From Massilia putida (GTDB lineage: Bacteria; Pseudomonadota; Gammaproteobacteria; Burkholderiales; Burkholderiaceae_D): a DNA stretch of 64,000 nucleotides. This document shows, piece by piece, positions 8,130 through 16,721 of this stretch; within the stretch, counting starts at the first letter, position 1; each line of letters begins with the position of its first letter. The notes beneath the pieces are model-generated. The model did no database searches. It saw only the letters and a program-made list of their open reading frames with translations, and was not told where the DNA came from. The position numbers and the translations under genes are program-made. Where the stretch lies: positions 1 to 64,000 of the forward strand of contig NZ_CP019036.1 in NCBI RefSeq assembly GCF_001941825.1. Reading direction: 5' to 3'.

Positions 8130-8594
8130 TTACTTCTTCGTACCTTCGTCATGTTTGTACATCGATAGGTCATCAGGAGAAGTAAAAACAATCTCTTTCG
8201 CCATCTTATCAACGAACTCTTCGCCGTTTCGTTTATAGCCTTCGGTTATCTCTCTATCGTCAGAATAGAGACCCTTTTGTATGTTCGTCCATAAAGCGAT
8301 TTTTACGTCCATCCATTGGAGGTATTCGTCGCTTTTTAGGCGCACGTACTGATTTGCTTCGTTTCTTCCGCAGAGCATATTCCCTTGGAGATAAGCGCCG
8401 TAAGAGTTTTTTGCCTTATATCTTACCCAAAATTGGTTCTCGTTCAGCGAAAGGCCCCTTGTGCCGAGATTCGCTACGAACACGACGTCAGGGTCTTTAA
8501 AATTTAAGCGATCACTATCCAAGCAAGCCTGTTCCTTGTTCACACAACCTGTCAGGAACAGACACCCGCAAACTGCCGATAAAATGATTTTCAT
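8130..8594 (-). CDS. Predicted lipoprotein, unknown function
   Basis: A 154-residue protein beginning MKIILSAVCGCLFLTGC. This is a short lipoprotein signal with lipobox LTGC, so mature Cys17 should be lipidated. The rest is soluble and charged, with no domain I recognise. The ATG at 8594 was preferred over an upstream in-frame start because it opens the signal peptide. It lies 7 bp downstream of the next envelope gene on the same strand and is probably co-transcribed with it. Confidence 0.7.
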   Translation of the reverse strand: MKIILSAVCGCLFLTGCVNKEQACLDSDRLNFKDPDVVFVANLGTRGLSLNENQFWVRYKAKNSYGAYLQGNMLCGRNEANQYVRLKSDEYLQWMDVKIALWTNIQKGLYSDDREITEGYKRNGEEFVDKMAKEIVFTSPDDLSMYKHDEGTKK

Positions 8595-8601
8595 ATCGTG
8601 C

Positions 8602-8892
8602 TTACTTGATCTGGTTTCGCGCGGCAAGCTCTTGTTGAGCACATGCGAGTTTGATCTGGTAACTTCCACCGATAGTGCTTGCAACCTTCGAGCAGTAGTT
8701 TTCGATGCGGGTTGGAAGCTTCATTTTTTGCAGTGTTGCTTTGCTTGTTGCCTCTTGCTCACGACATGCTTGCTCGATCTGGTAACTGCCTCCGACTGTA
8801 TCGGATACCTTGGCACAGTATTTGGCAATGTCGTATTCTTCCGCGAACGCGGCGGTACTTGCCATAGTAAGGAGCAAAAGGAACTTTTTCAC
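8602..8892 (-). CDS. Small secreted protein with two cysteine-flanked repeats
   Basis: About 96 residues if a GTG at 8892 is the start (VKKFLLLLTMASTAAFAEE), giving a typical signal peptide. An ATG at 8940 in the same frame would add 16 residues. The mature part contains two copies of YC-(A/S)-KV-(S/A)-(D/S)-T-(V/I)-GGSYQI-(E/K)-x-AC-x-QE, about 44 residues apart. Each copy has two cysteines, suggesting one disulfide per repeat in the periplasm. I do not recognise the family. It precedes the lipoprotein gene. Confidence 0.6.
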   Translation of the reverse strand: MKKFLLLLTMASTAAFAEEYDIAKYCAKVSDTVGGSYQIEQACREQEATSKATLQKMKLPTRIENYCSKVASTIGGSYQIKLACAQQELAARNQIK

Positions 8893-9084
8893 GAAGAGGC
8901 CCACGAGTGACGTATATAAAATGCATTGTAGTCTCGTCAATGTCTATAGTGCAAGTTTCGCCTTGTGCAGCCGTAAATACACGCAAGAATCGTTCGGCTA
9001 GTCCAATGCGTCATCGATGCCGCCGGAGGCGGATGGTCTAAAAGGTGTAGGAATTTGATGGGGGCGACCCTGTCTGTTCAGGGC

Positions 9085-9104
9085 ATTTTCGCGGACGCGA
9101 AAAT
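9085..9104. promoter_or_regulatory. Backbone palindrome, copy 1
   Basis: ATTTTCGCGGACGCGAAAAT, with 8-bp arms TTTTCGCG/CGCGAAAA around a 2-bp centre. It ends 2 bp before the stop codon of the Fic toxin gene. It is the first of ten dispersed copies. Confidence 0.8.
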
Positions 9105-9105
9105 C

Positions 9106-10068
9106 TCATCTTTCAAGATCTGGACCGTGCGTGCCGCGTTCTTGCTGCAGCGTCGTCCTAACCGGACTTTTGGCCTGCTCGATGTTGCGCTGGTCATAGT
9201 GCACGATTTCGCCGGCATCCATCTTCGCTAGCAGGGTCGCCTTGACGTCCTGCAGCGCTGTTTTGGTCTTCTCTGCGTTCCATCCCTCGCTGGCCATGTA
9301 CTTGGATGCCGCGTCGAGCACGTCGTAGGCCGGCGCCAGTTCAGGATGCGCCTTGACCGCCTGATCGCGTTCCGCACGCTCGAAGGCGACCGATCGGCCC
9401 GGGCGGATCGCGTCAGCCAGAAGATCGCTCAGTTCCGGGTGTCCTTGTAGGCGCGACATGCTTCCGACAATGCGCATCATCGAGTTTGGGTGTTCGATGT
9501 CGGGCTTGGCCAGCTTGTTCACCGCCAGGTCGCGCGCAATGTACAGCGCGTCACGACCCTGCGGCGATGTCGAGAAGCGTTCCCAATTGACCGTGTAGCC
9601 GGCCGCCTCTGCGAGCTGTGAGGTGAACGACCGTAGGGTACGGCTGTTCCCATCCAGGAAAGGATGCAAGTAGTCCAGTTCAGTGTAGATCTTGCCGAAG
9701 GTGGCTGCAAAATCCTTGGGGCCGAGCTGGGCCAATGCGTCGACGGACTTGTTTTGCAAGACCTCTTCAAGCCGCTGTTTCGCTGCGTCGTCCATCTTGG
9801 AATACGCTACGAACAGTGGACCGCTCATCGTCTCCAAGGCACGATGCTTCATCCAGGTTACGCCGGCATCGACCGGCGGCCGGAATTGGCCAGGTGTCGC
9901 GTCCGGAAAGCCGACACTGGGCAGGTCCTGAAAGATCCGGCGGTGTATCTCGCGCAAATGGTCGACGTCGAACTTGCCCTGAACTGGAGCTAACCTTAGC
10001 TCCGCAATACGCGTACTGGTTAGGTCAGCTTCAAGGCGCTGACGCAGGGCGTCTTTGGAATCAGTCAC
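9106..10068 (-). CDS. Fic-domain toxin (VbhT-like AMPylase)
   Basis: A 320-residue Fic protein. The catalytic motif is complete: HPFLDGNSRTLR, with His135 as general base and Arg143/Arg146 for phosphate binding. The Fic core spans about residues 30-190. Class I Fic toxins transfer AMP to target proteins (DNA gyrase and topoisomerase IV for VbhT). There is no BID secretion domain, unlike Bartonella VbhT. The C-terminal 120 residues are helical and charged. The matching antitoxin lies immediately upstream and overlaps by 8 bases. Location on a conjugative backbone suggests plasmid maintenance. Confidence 0.85.
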   Translation of the reverse strand: MTDSKDALRQRLEADLTSTRIAELRLAPVQGKFDVDHLREIHRRIFQDLPSVGFPDATPGQFRPPVDAGVTWMKHRALETMSGPLFVAYSKMDDAAKQRLEEVLQNKSVDALAQLGPKDFAATFGKIYTELDYLHPFLDGNSRTLRSFTSQLAEAAGYTVNWERFSTSPQGRDALYIARDLAVNKLAKPDIEHPNSMMRIVGSMSRLQGHPELSDLLADAIRPGRSVAFERAERDQAVKAHPELAPAYDVLDAASKYMASEGWNAEKTKTALQDVKATLLAKMDAGEIVHYDQRNIEQAKSPVRTTLQQERGTHGPDLER

Positions 10069-10402
10069 GGGACGCTACTTGATGGCCCAGCTTGATCGCA
10101 GCAATACATTCCTCGATGCTTATCTCGCCGCCCACAAACCGCTGCTGCAGCGCTTCGGCCTCTGGCGATACCGTCATGCCTTCCAGGGCCACGGAGGCGC
10201 GCCCGAAATTGATGGCATCCTGTCGTTGTATGGTCGTCGAGTCAGTCCCGCGCGGCTGTTCCTGATTGACGCGGGATATGAAGGTCCGCATGAACTCGCG
10301 CAGCACTTGGGAGGCCGGGCGCTCGATCGCGTTGGCAGCCTGCTGGAACTCGGCTTTTAGATCACTCGGCACTCGAAAAACCATTTGCTCGTCTTTAATC
10401 AT
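10061..10402 (-). CDS. VbhA-type antitoxin with N-terminal RHH domain
   Basis: A 113-residue antitoxin. Residues 5-45 (EQMVFRVPSDLKAEF...REFMRTFI) look like a ribbon-helix-helix domain. The C-terminal half matches the VbhA domain, and the inhibitory helix motif (S/T)xxxE(G/N) is SVALEG (Ser70, Glu74, Gly75). The motif Glu blocks the ATP site of the Fic partner. I start at the ATG at 10402, preceded by CGGAGGAAGCG. The frame is open upstream to 10495 without a ribosome binding site. Fusing DNA binding to the inhibitor suggests the pair represses its own promoter; plain VbhA lacks such a domain. Confidence 0.85.
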   Translation of the reverse strand: MIKDEQMVFRVPSDLKAEFQQAANAIERPASQVLREFMRTFISRVNQEQPRGTDSTTIQRQDAINFGRASVALEGMTVSPEAEALQQRFVGGEISIEECIAAIKLGHQVASRD

Positions 10403-10627
10403 CGCTTCCTCCGTGGGATGAGCACATTGTAGCGGAATGTATATACGTTGTCGTTGCGTTCGGTGTTGTAGGAACTTTCTTAGGATTGGTTTCACAAGTC
10501 GAGACCGCGTATATGCATACCGATGGCATTGATGATGAATAGTTGTTGCATGTTTGTGTGCTTGGTCGTATTATGTATATAGGTGATGTGCACGGTGCAT
10601 ATCAAGACAATGTATTCAGGGGGGCAA

Positions 10628-11722
10628 GTGGACAACATGAGCAATTTTGGGGTAGAGGCAGCGGCTATGCAGGAGCTGTTTCGGCGCGACGTGTTGATCA
10701 CGTTGGTACACCACTTGCGGGTAACTTCCTGGATCGAAGGCGCGGAACGGATTCCAACGATCTTCGCAGCCGCTGGGTTGACACCACAATCGCCTGATGA
10801 GATCTGCAATCCTAACTGGACCGTAGCAGACTGGAGTATGGGGTGGGACGATATTGCTGGCCTGGACTTTGCGGTTTACCTCGACAATATGTTTCAGTTT
10901 GCACACTTTGGCTTGCGTGATATTGGCTGGGAAGGGATGGAGGAAGGAAGCGGCTATACCTGGGCTTCACTCATCCTCATGGATCTGTCTAGCTCGCGCT
11001 TCCTGGATTACTGGACACAAGTATTCAGTGGCGAGGGCGCGGAAAGCATTTCCCGTTGCCTCCAGGTCGCAGAGCTTGCGAACGCACGCCATGTCCTGGA
11101 GACGGGAGAGTCTTTTTGCACTCAACTCAGCATTAAAGAACGGGGTGACGAGGGTACGGCCGAAGGCTTGACAGTGCGTCAACTCGCGCTTTTGGCGGGG
11201 ATGGAAGAGATGAGTATTCGCGCTGCCGCAAATCCCAAACGACCCAATGCGTTGGCGACGATTTCTGAGAACGGACGTACTCGGATTGCAAGGGATGTCG
11301 CTAAGCGCTGGTTGGAGAGCAAGGGACGGTACATTCCTGTACGAAATTTCAATTCGGCACGCAACGATAGCCTACGCAAGCTCGCCTTCACTAGCCTTGA
11401 CGATCTGGTCCAGAGGTGCCGCCACAAAGCTGCTGGTATCCAAGCCCTCAACGATTTCGAGATTCATATTCCTGATGAGCGTGTCGCCGACTTTCTTGAG
11501 GATGGCACGAACGGATTCAGTGACACGGCCCCGTGGGGGGCTGAGCAGCAACGTCAAGCACTCATGGATTCTTCATTTGTTGCAGCGTTGGCGGAAAGCC
11601 TTCAATTTCCGGCTGACCTACTTTCTCTACGGGTACGCGAGTTGTTGGCAAAAGAGGAAGTGCAGCGCGTACAGAAAGCGCTGCTCGACTTGACGAATGC
11701 TGCTGGAGGCAATCATGCATAG
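10628..11722 (+). CDS. Unknown protein, first gene of a GIY-YIG nuclease module
   Basis: A 364-residue soluble protein. I choose the GTG at 10628 because AGGGGGG lies 6 bases upstream; an ATG at 10637 is also possible. Residues about 200-260 (LTVRQLALLAGMEEMSIRAAANPKRPNAL...) resemble a helix-turn-helix with an adjacent lysine/arginine-rich helix, suggesting DNA binding. The N-terminal 150 residues are acidic and Trp-rich. The stop overlaps the next gene by 8 bases, so the two are probably translated together. I do not recognise a family. The genes beside it suggest a defence or addiction role, which is inference. Confidence 0.6.
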   Translation: MDNMSNFGVEAAAMQELFRRDVLITLVHHLRVTSWIEGAERIPTIFAAAGLTPQSPDEICNPNWTVADWSMGWDDIAGLDFAVYLDNMFQFAHFGLRDIGWEGMEEGSGYTWASLILMDLSSSRFLDYWTQVFSGEGAESISRCLQVAELANARHVLETGESFCTQLSIKERGDEGTAEGLTVRQLALLAGMEEMSIRAAANPKRPNALATISENGRTRIARDVAKRWLESKGRYIPVRNFNSARNDSLRKLAFTSLDDLVQRCRHKAAGIQALNDFEIHIPDERVADFLEDGTNGFSDTAPWGAEQQRQALMDSSFVAALAESLQFPADLLSLRVRELLAKEEVQRVQKALLDLTNAAGGNHA

Positions 11723-11999
11723 CTCTACGCGATTGACTCGCCATGCCACTGTACGCCAGCAACAGCGGGGCATACCTCGCATCGTAATTGATCTTCTGCT
11801 GGACTATGGAGTTGTCGAGCGTGCAGCTGGCGGCGTGCGTACCTTCTACTTTGACAAGTCGACTCGGCGTAAGGTCTTGGCCTATGTTGGCCCGCTTGCT
11901 TCGGCGCTAATTCCTTTCCTCGACTACTACGCGATTGTTGGGAAAGATGAGCAGGTTATTACGGTCGCGCCGCGTTTGGCCAAGATACGTCATCACTAG
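11715..11999 (+). CDS. DUF4258-like small protein
   Basis: A 94-residue protein with RHATVRQQQRGIPRIVIDLLLDYG near the N-terminus, the signature of DUF4258-type proteins. Some of these resemble small toxin-like RNases. The remaining part is beta-rich (TFYFDKSTRRKVLAYV). The start is the ATG at 11715, with GGAGG 6 bases upstream. It overlaps the preceding gene and is followed 67 bp later by the GIY-YIG gene. Whether it acts as toxin, antitoxin or partner cannot be told from sequence. Confidence 0.6.
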   Translation: MHSSTRLTRHATVRQQQRGIPRIVIDLLLDYGVVERAAGGVRTFYFDKSTRRKVLAYVGPLASALIPFLDYYAIVGKDEQVITVAPRLAKIRHH

Positions 12000-12066
12000 C
12001 TTGCGACACCTTGACGTGTGCTGATCTGTCGAACGGAATGAATGAGCTTGTTTGAAACGGAACGGT

Positions 12067-12519
12067 ATGAATCGCCTACTACAAATCGGATTTCGCCCCA
12101 TTGGTAAATGGGAACTGCAGGGTACCAACCTGCGGCTCTGTCTGGAGAACTTGCCAACACATCGGCGGGCGCTGTATGCGTTCGTCACTGGTACTACCGT
12201 GCTCTATGTGGGAAAGACAGCCGGGTCCCTTACCTCACGCCTTGCGGCGTACATGTCGCCGCACAGCACTCAACGCACGAACGTCCGCAACAATGCGAGC
12301 CTCCGAGAAGTCCTAAAGTCCGGTCAGCCGGTCGAAATATTGGGTTGGATTGATCCAGGCTTACAACGAGTTGGTGCATTTGATCTTAACCTTGCAGCTG
12401 GGCTTGAGGACAGCATCATCGCCGTGCTTGCACCTCCTTGGAACGGTAGTCGCTCTGCTGCGCATGTGTCGGCACTAAGAACGCCTAACAAAACCTCTCG
12501 ACGTACCGCCAACAGATGA
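12067..12519 (+). pseudogene. GIY-YIG nuclease, N-terminal part, cut by an IS5-family unit
   Basis: The reading frame gives a GIY-YIG endonuclease domain: LYAFVTG...VLYVGKT (the GIY and YIG strands), a conserved Arg in LTSRL, and the metal-binding Glu in LEDSIIAVLAPPWN. The native sequence stops at 12478. The last dozen codons to 12519 come from the terminal repeat of the inserted element. Joining base 12478 to 17972 across one TAA target copy continues the frame. The C-terminal domain then appears at about 18090-18392. The gene was a single nuclease before insertion. The product left here keeps the catalytic residues and might still fold. Confidence 0.75.
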
Positions 12520-13288
12520 GTGAGCATGCAAGCGAAAGGAACGCCTGGTGTATGTCCGCTCGTCGCTCATGGCGAATGCGCAGTCGGCGGAAACGATGAA
12601 GCCATCCAAGTGTTCGCTCCACAACCCAACGCCATCGGCCTAGCCTCTGCCGCGATTCCACGCCGTAACGCGCGATTCGAGCCATGATTCTTCGTTGGCG
12701 TAGCCAAGTGCGGTGCGCTCGTGAAGCATAGGCTCGATCGGCGTGCAGCTTACCTGGACGTTTGCGAGCTGGGCCCGATAGCCCTTTCACAGCCGGGATT
12801 GCATCGACAAGGGGTATGAGCAGTCGCGAGTCGTGCACTTGCGCACCTGAGATTCGGGCAACGAGGGGCAGTCCGCGTTGATCCACAACGACGTGATGTT
12901 TGCAGCCGAGCTTGCCACGATCAGTCGGGTTTGGGCCAGTATGCTCGCCGCCGGCGGGTGCAGGCACGCTCGCAGCGTCAATGCTGGCTCGATCCCATAT
13001 GATTTGGTCGTGCTCGCGGAGGCGACACAAAACCGCTTCATGGACCCTCTGCCAGACACCTGCTTGCATCCAATCGTGGAGGCGACGCCAGCACGTCATT
13101 CCACTGCCGCATCCGAGCTCACGCGGCAGATACTCCCAAGGTATCCCAGTTCTGAGGACGAACAAGATGCCCGTTAGGGCAGCACGATCGCTGATGCGGG
13201 GCCGTCCGCCTTTTGGCGAACGACCGTGGGTCGGAAGTTGAGCTGCTATAAACGACCAAAGGTCTTCGGGGAGAAGTTCTTGGGCCAT
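12485..13288 (-). CDS. IS5-family transposase
   Basis: A 267-residue single-frame DDE transposase of the IS5 family. The N-terminal domain is LPEDLWSFIAAQLP...GGRPRISDRAALTGILFVLRTG. The catalytic acidic residues lie in WDRASIDA, LHADRAYAS and WVVERTLGWLHRFRRL. The length is normal for an intact enzyme of this group. The last codons (ERFC-stop) lie within the left terminal repeat of the unit. It probably mobilizes the efflux genes behind it. Confidence 0.9.
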   Translation of the reverse strand: MAQELLPEDLWSFIAAQLPTHGRSPKGGRPRISDRAALTGILFVLRTGIPWEYLPRELGCGSGMTCWRRLHDWMQAGVWQRVHEAVLCRLREHDQIIWDRASIDAASVPAPAGGEHTGPNPTDRGKLGCKHHVVVDQRGLPLVARISGAQVHDSRLLIPLVDAIPAVKGLSGPARKRPGKLHADRAYASRAHRTWLRQRRIMARIARYGVESRQRLGRWRWVVERTLGWLHRFRRLRIRHERRADIHQAFLSLACSLICWRYVERFC

Positions 13289-13390
13289 GGCATCGGTCCG
13301 TCTGCAAAGAGGGCCGTCATAACGATGGCCGATCTATGGCCGGGTACCTCCGCTATCGGCCTATTTTGTCGATAAACTCGATTCGGTTTC

Positions 13391-14740
13391 CTATACCGAA
13401 CCGCGCGCCTGGTTGACCTCAACAGTCAGGTGAGAAAGGCCTTTTAAACGATTGAGCTTTTCATGATAGAAAGCGGGATTGCGCTGTAAGTCTTCAGTAA
13501 CAATAGTAACCAGCGCGCTCATGTGGCCTGGGCCAACCCGCCATACGTGCAGATCGAGCACTTTATCTCCACCGTCCTCGATCACGTTATGCACCTTGTC
13601 AGCCATCTTACGGTCGGTGTTCATGTCCAGGAGGATGCCGCCAGTGTCGCGCATCAGACCGAATGACCAGTTTGCGATCACCAATGCACCGATGACACCA
13701 GCCAGCGGGTCTATCCACAGCCAGTTGAACTCCTTTGCAAGGACGAGGCCGATGATGGCCAGTACCGAGACGGCTGCGTCTGCCATAACGTGGATATAAG
13801 CGGCGCGCATGTTGTGGTCACGGTGAGCGGCATCATGACCGTCGCCGTGGTCGTGCACATGTTCTTCGAACTCGACCGTGTGTTCACCATCCGGCAGCCG
13901 GACGATGACCTTGAACGCATGCGGCTCCGGAATCTCGTCCTTCGACTCGAGGTATCCGCCTTTGTCCGCTAACGCAAAGGATTGTTGCAAGCCGTTGGGA
14001 CGGACCGTCGTGACAGAAAGCGCCGAAGGCGCCACCTTCCAGCTTGCGGCTTCGGAGGCAAGACGGAAAACGGGCGGTACGCCATCTTCGAAGATCGACA
14101 GGGAAACCACCCCAGATGACGTCACGATCCGCTGCGCTTCTTCCTCATGGTCGTGCTCATCATCATGGTCGAGACCGTGGCTGTGTCCATGGCTGTGACC
14201 GTGGCTGTGTCCATGATGGTCGCCGCTCAACAGCCAGACGCTCGCGATGTTGACCAGCAGGCCGACGATTGCAATCGGAATCGCCTCGCCGAAGTGGATG
14301 GGCACCGGAGACAGGAAGCGTGTGACGGCTTCGTAACCGATCAGGAGGGCAATCATCGCGAGCACAATAGCACTCGTGAACCCGGCCAGGTCGCCGAGCT
14401 TGCCGGTGCCGAACACGAAGCGCGGGTCGCTTGCGTGCTTGCGCGCATAGGTGTACGCGAGCGCCGCAATCAGCATCGCCCCGGCATGGGTGGACATGTG
14501 CAGGCCGTCCGCGACCAGCGCCAGTGAGCCGAACAGGCTCCCCCCGACGATTTCGAGCAGCATCATCGCACTGCACAGCGCAATAACCGCCCACGTCTTG
14601 CGTTCATTGTTTTCGTGGCCGGCACCCAGAAAAATGTGGTCGTGGCCCGCGCCGAAGGCGGCGTCTTCGAAACGGCTCATTTCCGCCTCCGGTTGGGGAC
14701 GATCCGGGGCCGGAGCATGAAAGTGTGTCAGGTCTTGCAT
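13391..14740 (-). CDS. dmeF: CDF-family divalent metal exporter (DmeF-like)
   Basis: A 449-residue inner-membrane cation diffusion facilitator. The six membrane segments lie at about residues 48-200 and 310-375. Metal-binding acidic/His sites are in ADGLHMSTH and HVMADA. A His-rich loop of HGHSHGHSHGHSHG lies between segments 4 and 5, followed by a long cytoplasmic insert. The DmeF subgroup, which exports cobalt and nickel, has the same insert and is paired with an RcnR-type regulator, as here. It should use the proton gradient to pump metal into the periplasm. It is third in a minus-strand row after the regulator and a DUF1289 gene. Confidence 0.88.
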   Translation of the reverse strand: MQDLTHFHAPAPDRPQPEAEMSRFEDAAFGAGHDHIFLGAGHENNERKTWAVIALCSAMMLLEIVGGSLFGSLALVADGLHMSTHAGAMLIAALAYTYARKHASDPRFVFGTGKLGDLAGFTSAIVLAMIALLIGYEAVTRFLSPVPIHFGEAIPIAIVGLLVNIASVWLLSGDHHGHSHGHSHGHSHGLDHDDEHDHEEEAQRIVTSSGVVSLSIFEDGVPPVFRLASEAASWKVAPSALSVTTVRPNGLQQSFALADKGGYLESKDEIPEPHAFKVIVRLPDGEHTVEFEEHVHDHGDGHDAAHRDHNMRAAYIHVMADAAVSVLAIIGLVLAKEFNWLWIDPLAGVIGALVIANWSFGLMRDTGGILLDMNTDRKMADKVHNVIEDGGDKVLDLHVWRVGPGHMSALVTIVTEDLQRNPAFYHEKLNRLKGLSHLTVEVNQARGSV

Positions 14741-14762
14741 AAGGTTTCCTCGGCCGGCTGCG

Positions 14763-14939
14763 CTATCGCCCAGCCAGCTTTTTCTCGCGCCGTGCGCGTT
14801 CGTTGATGATGTGATGCCTGCGGTGATCCGTCATCTTCTTCCACTCACGCGCTTCGGCGAGCGTGCGCAGACATCCTGTGCAATAGCCGGTCTTGCCGTC
14901 GAACTGGCATAGCTCGACACATGGCGATTTCACGGCCAT
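14763..14939 (-). CDS. DUF1289 protein with four-cysteine site
   Basis: A 58-residue protein with SPCVELCQFD...YCTGCLRTLAEAREW, the DUF1289 signature. The four cysteines (CxxxC and CxxC) probably bind zinc or iron. It sits between the RcnR-like regulator and the CDF exporter, separated from each by only a few bases or about 20 bp, and is likely co-transcribed. Its role in metal handling is unknown. The start is the ATG at 14939; the longer open frame upstream overlaps the regulator and is discarded. Confidence 0.75.
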   Translation of the reverse strand: MAVKSPCVELCQFDGKTGYCTGCLRTLAEAREWKKMTDHRRHHIINERARREKKLAGR

Positions 14940-14944
14940 AGCTG

Positions 14945-15220
14945 CTACTTGAGATAGGCTCGGATTACATCGAGGAGTTCGCTCGCGCCTTCCGCACGCG
15001 CGGCTTCTGACAGGTCGCTCGCGGCGACGTGTTCGCGAACATGGTCTTCGATCACTTCGGCCATCAGGCCGTTCATGGCACCGCGGCTGGCAGCCAGCAG
15101 GTGCAGAACCTCGGCACACCCGGCTTCAGACTCCAGGGCGCGTTCGATCGCCTCTACTTGCCCACGTATACGGCGTACGCGAGCAAGCAGCTTTGCCTTT
15201 TCTCTTGTTGTGTGAGACAC
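14945..15220 (-). CDS. dmeR: RcnR/CsoR-family metal-sensing repressor (DmeR-like)
   Basis: A 91-residue all-helical repressor of the RcnR/CsoR/FrmR family. Near the N-terminus is MSHTTREKAKLLARVRRIRGQVEAIERAL. The potential ligands are N-terminal His3, Cys35 in AGCAEVLHLLAA, and His60/His64 in EDHVREHV. This set (His, Cys, His) fits a nickel/cobalt sensor better than a copper sensor. It should release its operator at 15237-15260 when metal is bound, switching on the exporter. It is the first gene of the operon. Confidence 0.88.
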   Translation of the reverse strand: MSHTTREKAKLLARVRRIRGQVEAIERALESEAGCAEVLHLLAASRGAMNGLMAEVIEDHVREHVAASDLSEAARAEGASELLDVIRAYLK

Positions 15221-15236
15221 ATGAATACCTTCAAAT

Positions 15237-15260
15237 ATAGGGTAAGGGGGTATATTACCC
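15237..15260. promoter_or_regulatory. Operator for the RcnR/DmeR-type repressor
   Basis: GGGTAA (15240-15245) and TTACCC (15255-15260) flank GGGGGTATA, lying 17 bp upstream of the regulator start. A G-tract flanked by short inverted repeats is the typical operator of RcnR-like proteins. Confidence 0.65.
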
Positions 15261-15358
15261 GAAGCGAGCGTCGATCGAAAACTGTTACCGTCAGCTTGTG
15301 TTGATTCAGATACCGCTATCGAGCGGCAGCGCGGGCTGCCGCTCGCTTCATTCAGCGA

Positions 15359-16354
15359 TTACATCAAGAACGGGACGCCAGCAGCGAACACGATGTACAG
15401 AGCCCCGAACGCGGCGAGTTTCCTGGCACTCAAATGGCGGTGCTTCAAAAACCAGTACAGCCCGACGATGGACGCGACCGTCACAACTGCAGCCCATACG
15501 AGCGTACGGTCCAGCATCCATGGAGTGAAAAGGAGGCCAAGCGCGCTTGGTATAGTCGCCTGGATCATCATGGCGCCGCTAATGTTGGCAAGTGCCAGGT
15601 CGGACTTTCCTTGCCGGACCCAGATGACAGCGTTCATCGTCTCCGGCAACTCCGTCGCGATTGGACTCAACAGTAATGCGACCAGTTGCGCCGGCAATCC
15701 GATGAGAGGTCCTACTACACCGATTTCGCGCACGAACAACTGGGAAGCAGCGAAGATCGCGACCAGTGCGCCAACCGTCTGCAGGACCGCCCACAGGGTA
15801 CGCGGGTTCTTGGCGCGCGGTGTAAGTTTCAAAGGCTCAAGTTCCTCGGCGTCTGCTGTCTCACCTGAAGCAGTTATCTCGCGCCAGACATAGGCCGCGT
15901 ATGCAAGCAAGAAGAGCACACCAAGCCACGGCTTGAATGCGAACGCGACGAGGCCCAAGGCGACCTTACATACGAAAATCGCCAGGAACCATCGTTGGTC
16001 GTCCAGTAGGCGCCGCCTTGCTGGACGTGAAACGACGCGGCGCTCTTGCGTATTCTTGACGGTCATGAACGCGATGCCGACCACGGCATAGGCAATGGTT
16101 GCGAGAACCAGGGGGCCGCCAAGGGCGGCGCCGACACCGATTTCCTTGTGCGCCGCATCGTGCCCGAAGACGACGGCAACGAAAGTCACGACGCTCTCAG
16201 GCAGTGCAGTACCAAAGGCCGCAAGCACTGTCCCGGTCGCGGTCTGCGACATGCCGAAGCGATGGCCCACCCATTCCACGCCGTTGACGAAATATTCGCA
16301 CGACACATAGATTGCAGCGGCCGAAAGAAGGAGGAGGACGAAGGGGACTAGCAT
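15359..16354 (-). CDS. CaCA-family cation exchanger
   Basis: A 331-residue inner-membrane protein with about ten hydrophobic segments. Both alpha-repeats of the calcium/cation antiporter family are present: GTVLAAFGTALPESV (about 42-56) and LLLSPIATELPETMN (about 228-242). These form the ion-binding acidic site. The central loop (about 130-190) is charged. Known members exchange Na+ or H+ for Ca2+. Inside a metal-efflux unit it may export another divalent ion. It is on the same strand as the regulator but upstream of it, with its own leader. Confidence 0.85.
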   Translation of the reverse strand: MLVPFVLLLLSAAAIYVSCEYFVNGVEWVGHRFGMSQTATGTVLAAFGTALPESVVTFVAVVFGHDAAHKEIGVGAALGGPLVLATIAYAVVGIAFMTVKNTQERRVVSRPARRRLLDDQRWFLAIFVCKVALGLVAFAFKPWLGVLFLLAYAAYVWREITASGETADAEELEPLKLTPRAKNPRTLWAVLQTVGALVAIFAASQLFVREIGVVGPLIGLPAQLVALLLSPIATELPETMNAVIWVRQGKSDLALANISGAMMIQATIPSALGLLFTPWMLDRTLVWAAVVTVASIVGLYWFLKHRHLSARKLAAFGALYIVFAAGVPFLM

Positions 16355-16721
16355 GGCGCCACCATGAGAACCACGGCGGCGGAATCAGTACGGAAGATTT
16401 TTTTTGACACGACAGCTCCAAGCCGGACAAAAACCGATGACCATACGCCCCGTCCGGCCTGGAAGGGCAATATGGCCAAAGGTCTTGCAAGGCTCGACGA
16501 GCCGCTTGCGCCATGGCCTGCTGGCCAAGGATGTTGACGCAAGCTCCTTTCAGAGAAAGGTAGCTACTCCCCAATGACGGGGGGTATTGTAACAGTGCAA
16601 ATACGCAGCGTCCATTGGTTCCGGTGAAAAGCTGGAGACGCAACGCATGGGCAGCTCTGGCTTAGATGAGCAAATTGTCTATAACTCCGTGCCGGCGTCG
16701 GTTGCTATTTTTGTTACTAAC
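16355..16721. promoter_or_regulatory. Leader of the exchanger gene with G/C-tract dyad
   Basis: There is no gene in this 370-bp leader. TACTCCCC-AATGAC-GGGGGGTATT at 16565-16588 is a dyad rich in C and G tracts, similar in style to the RcnR operator. It may place the exchanger under the same metal control. A short perfect dyad CTAACA-GGTTT-TGTTAG lies at 16717-16733 and partly overlaps the right terminal repeat. Confidence 0.45.

Noticed and set aside
12052..12519. A complete GIY-YIG gene ending at 12519
   Set aside because: The last dozen codons belong to the terminal repeat of the inserted IS5-family unit, and the natural continuation is found after 17971.
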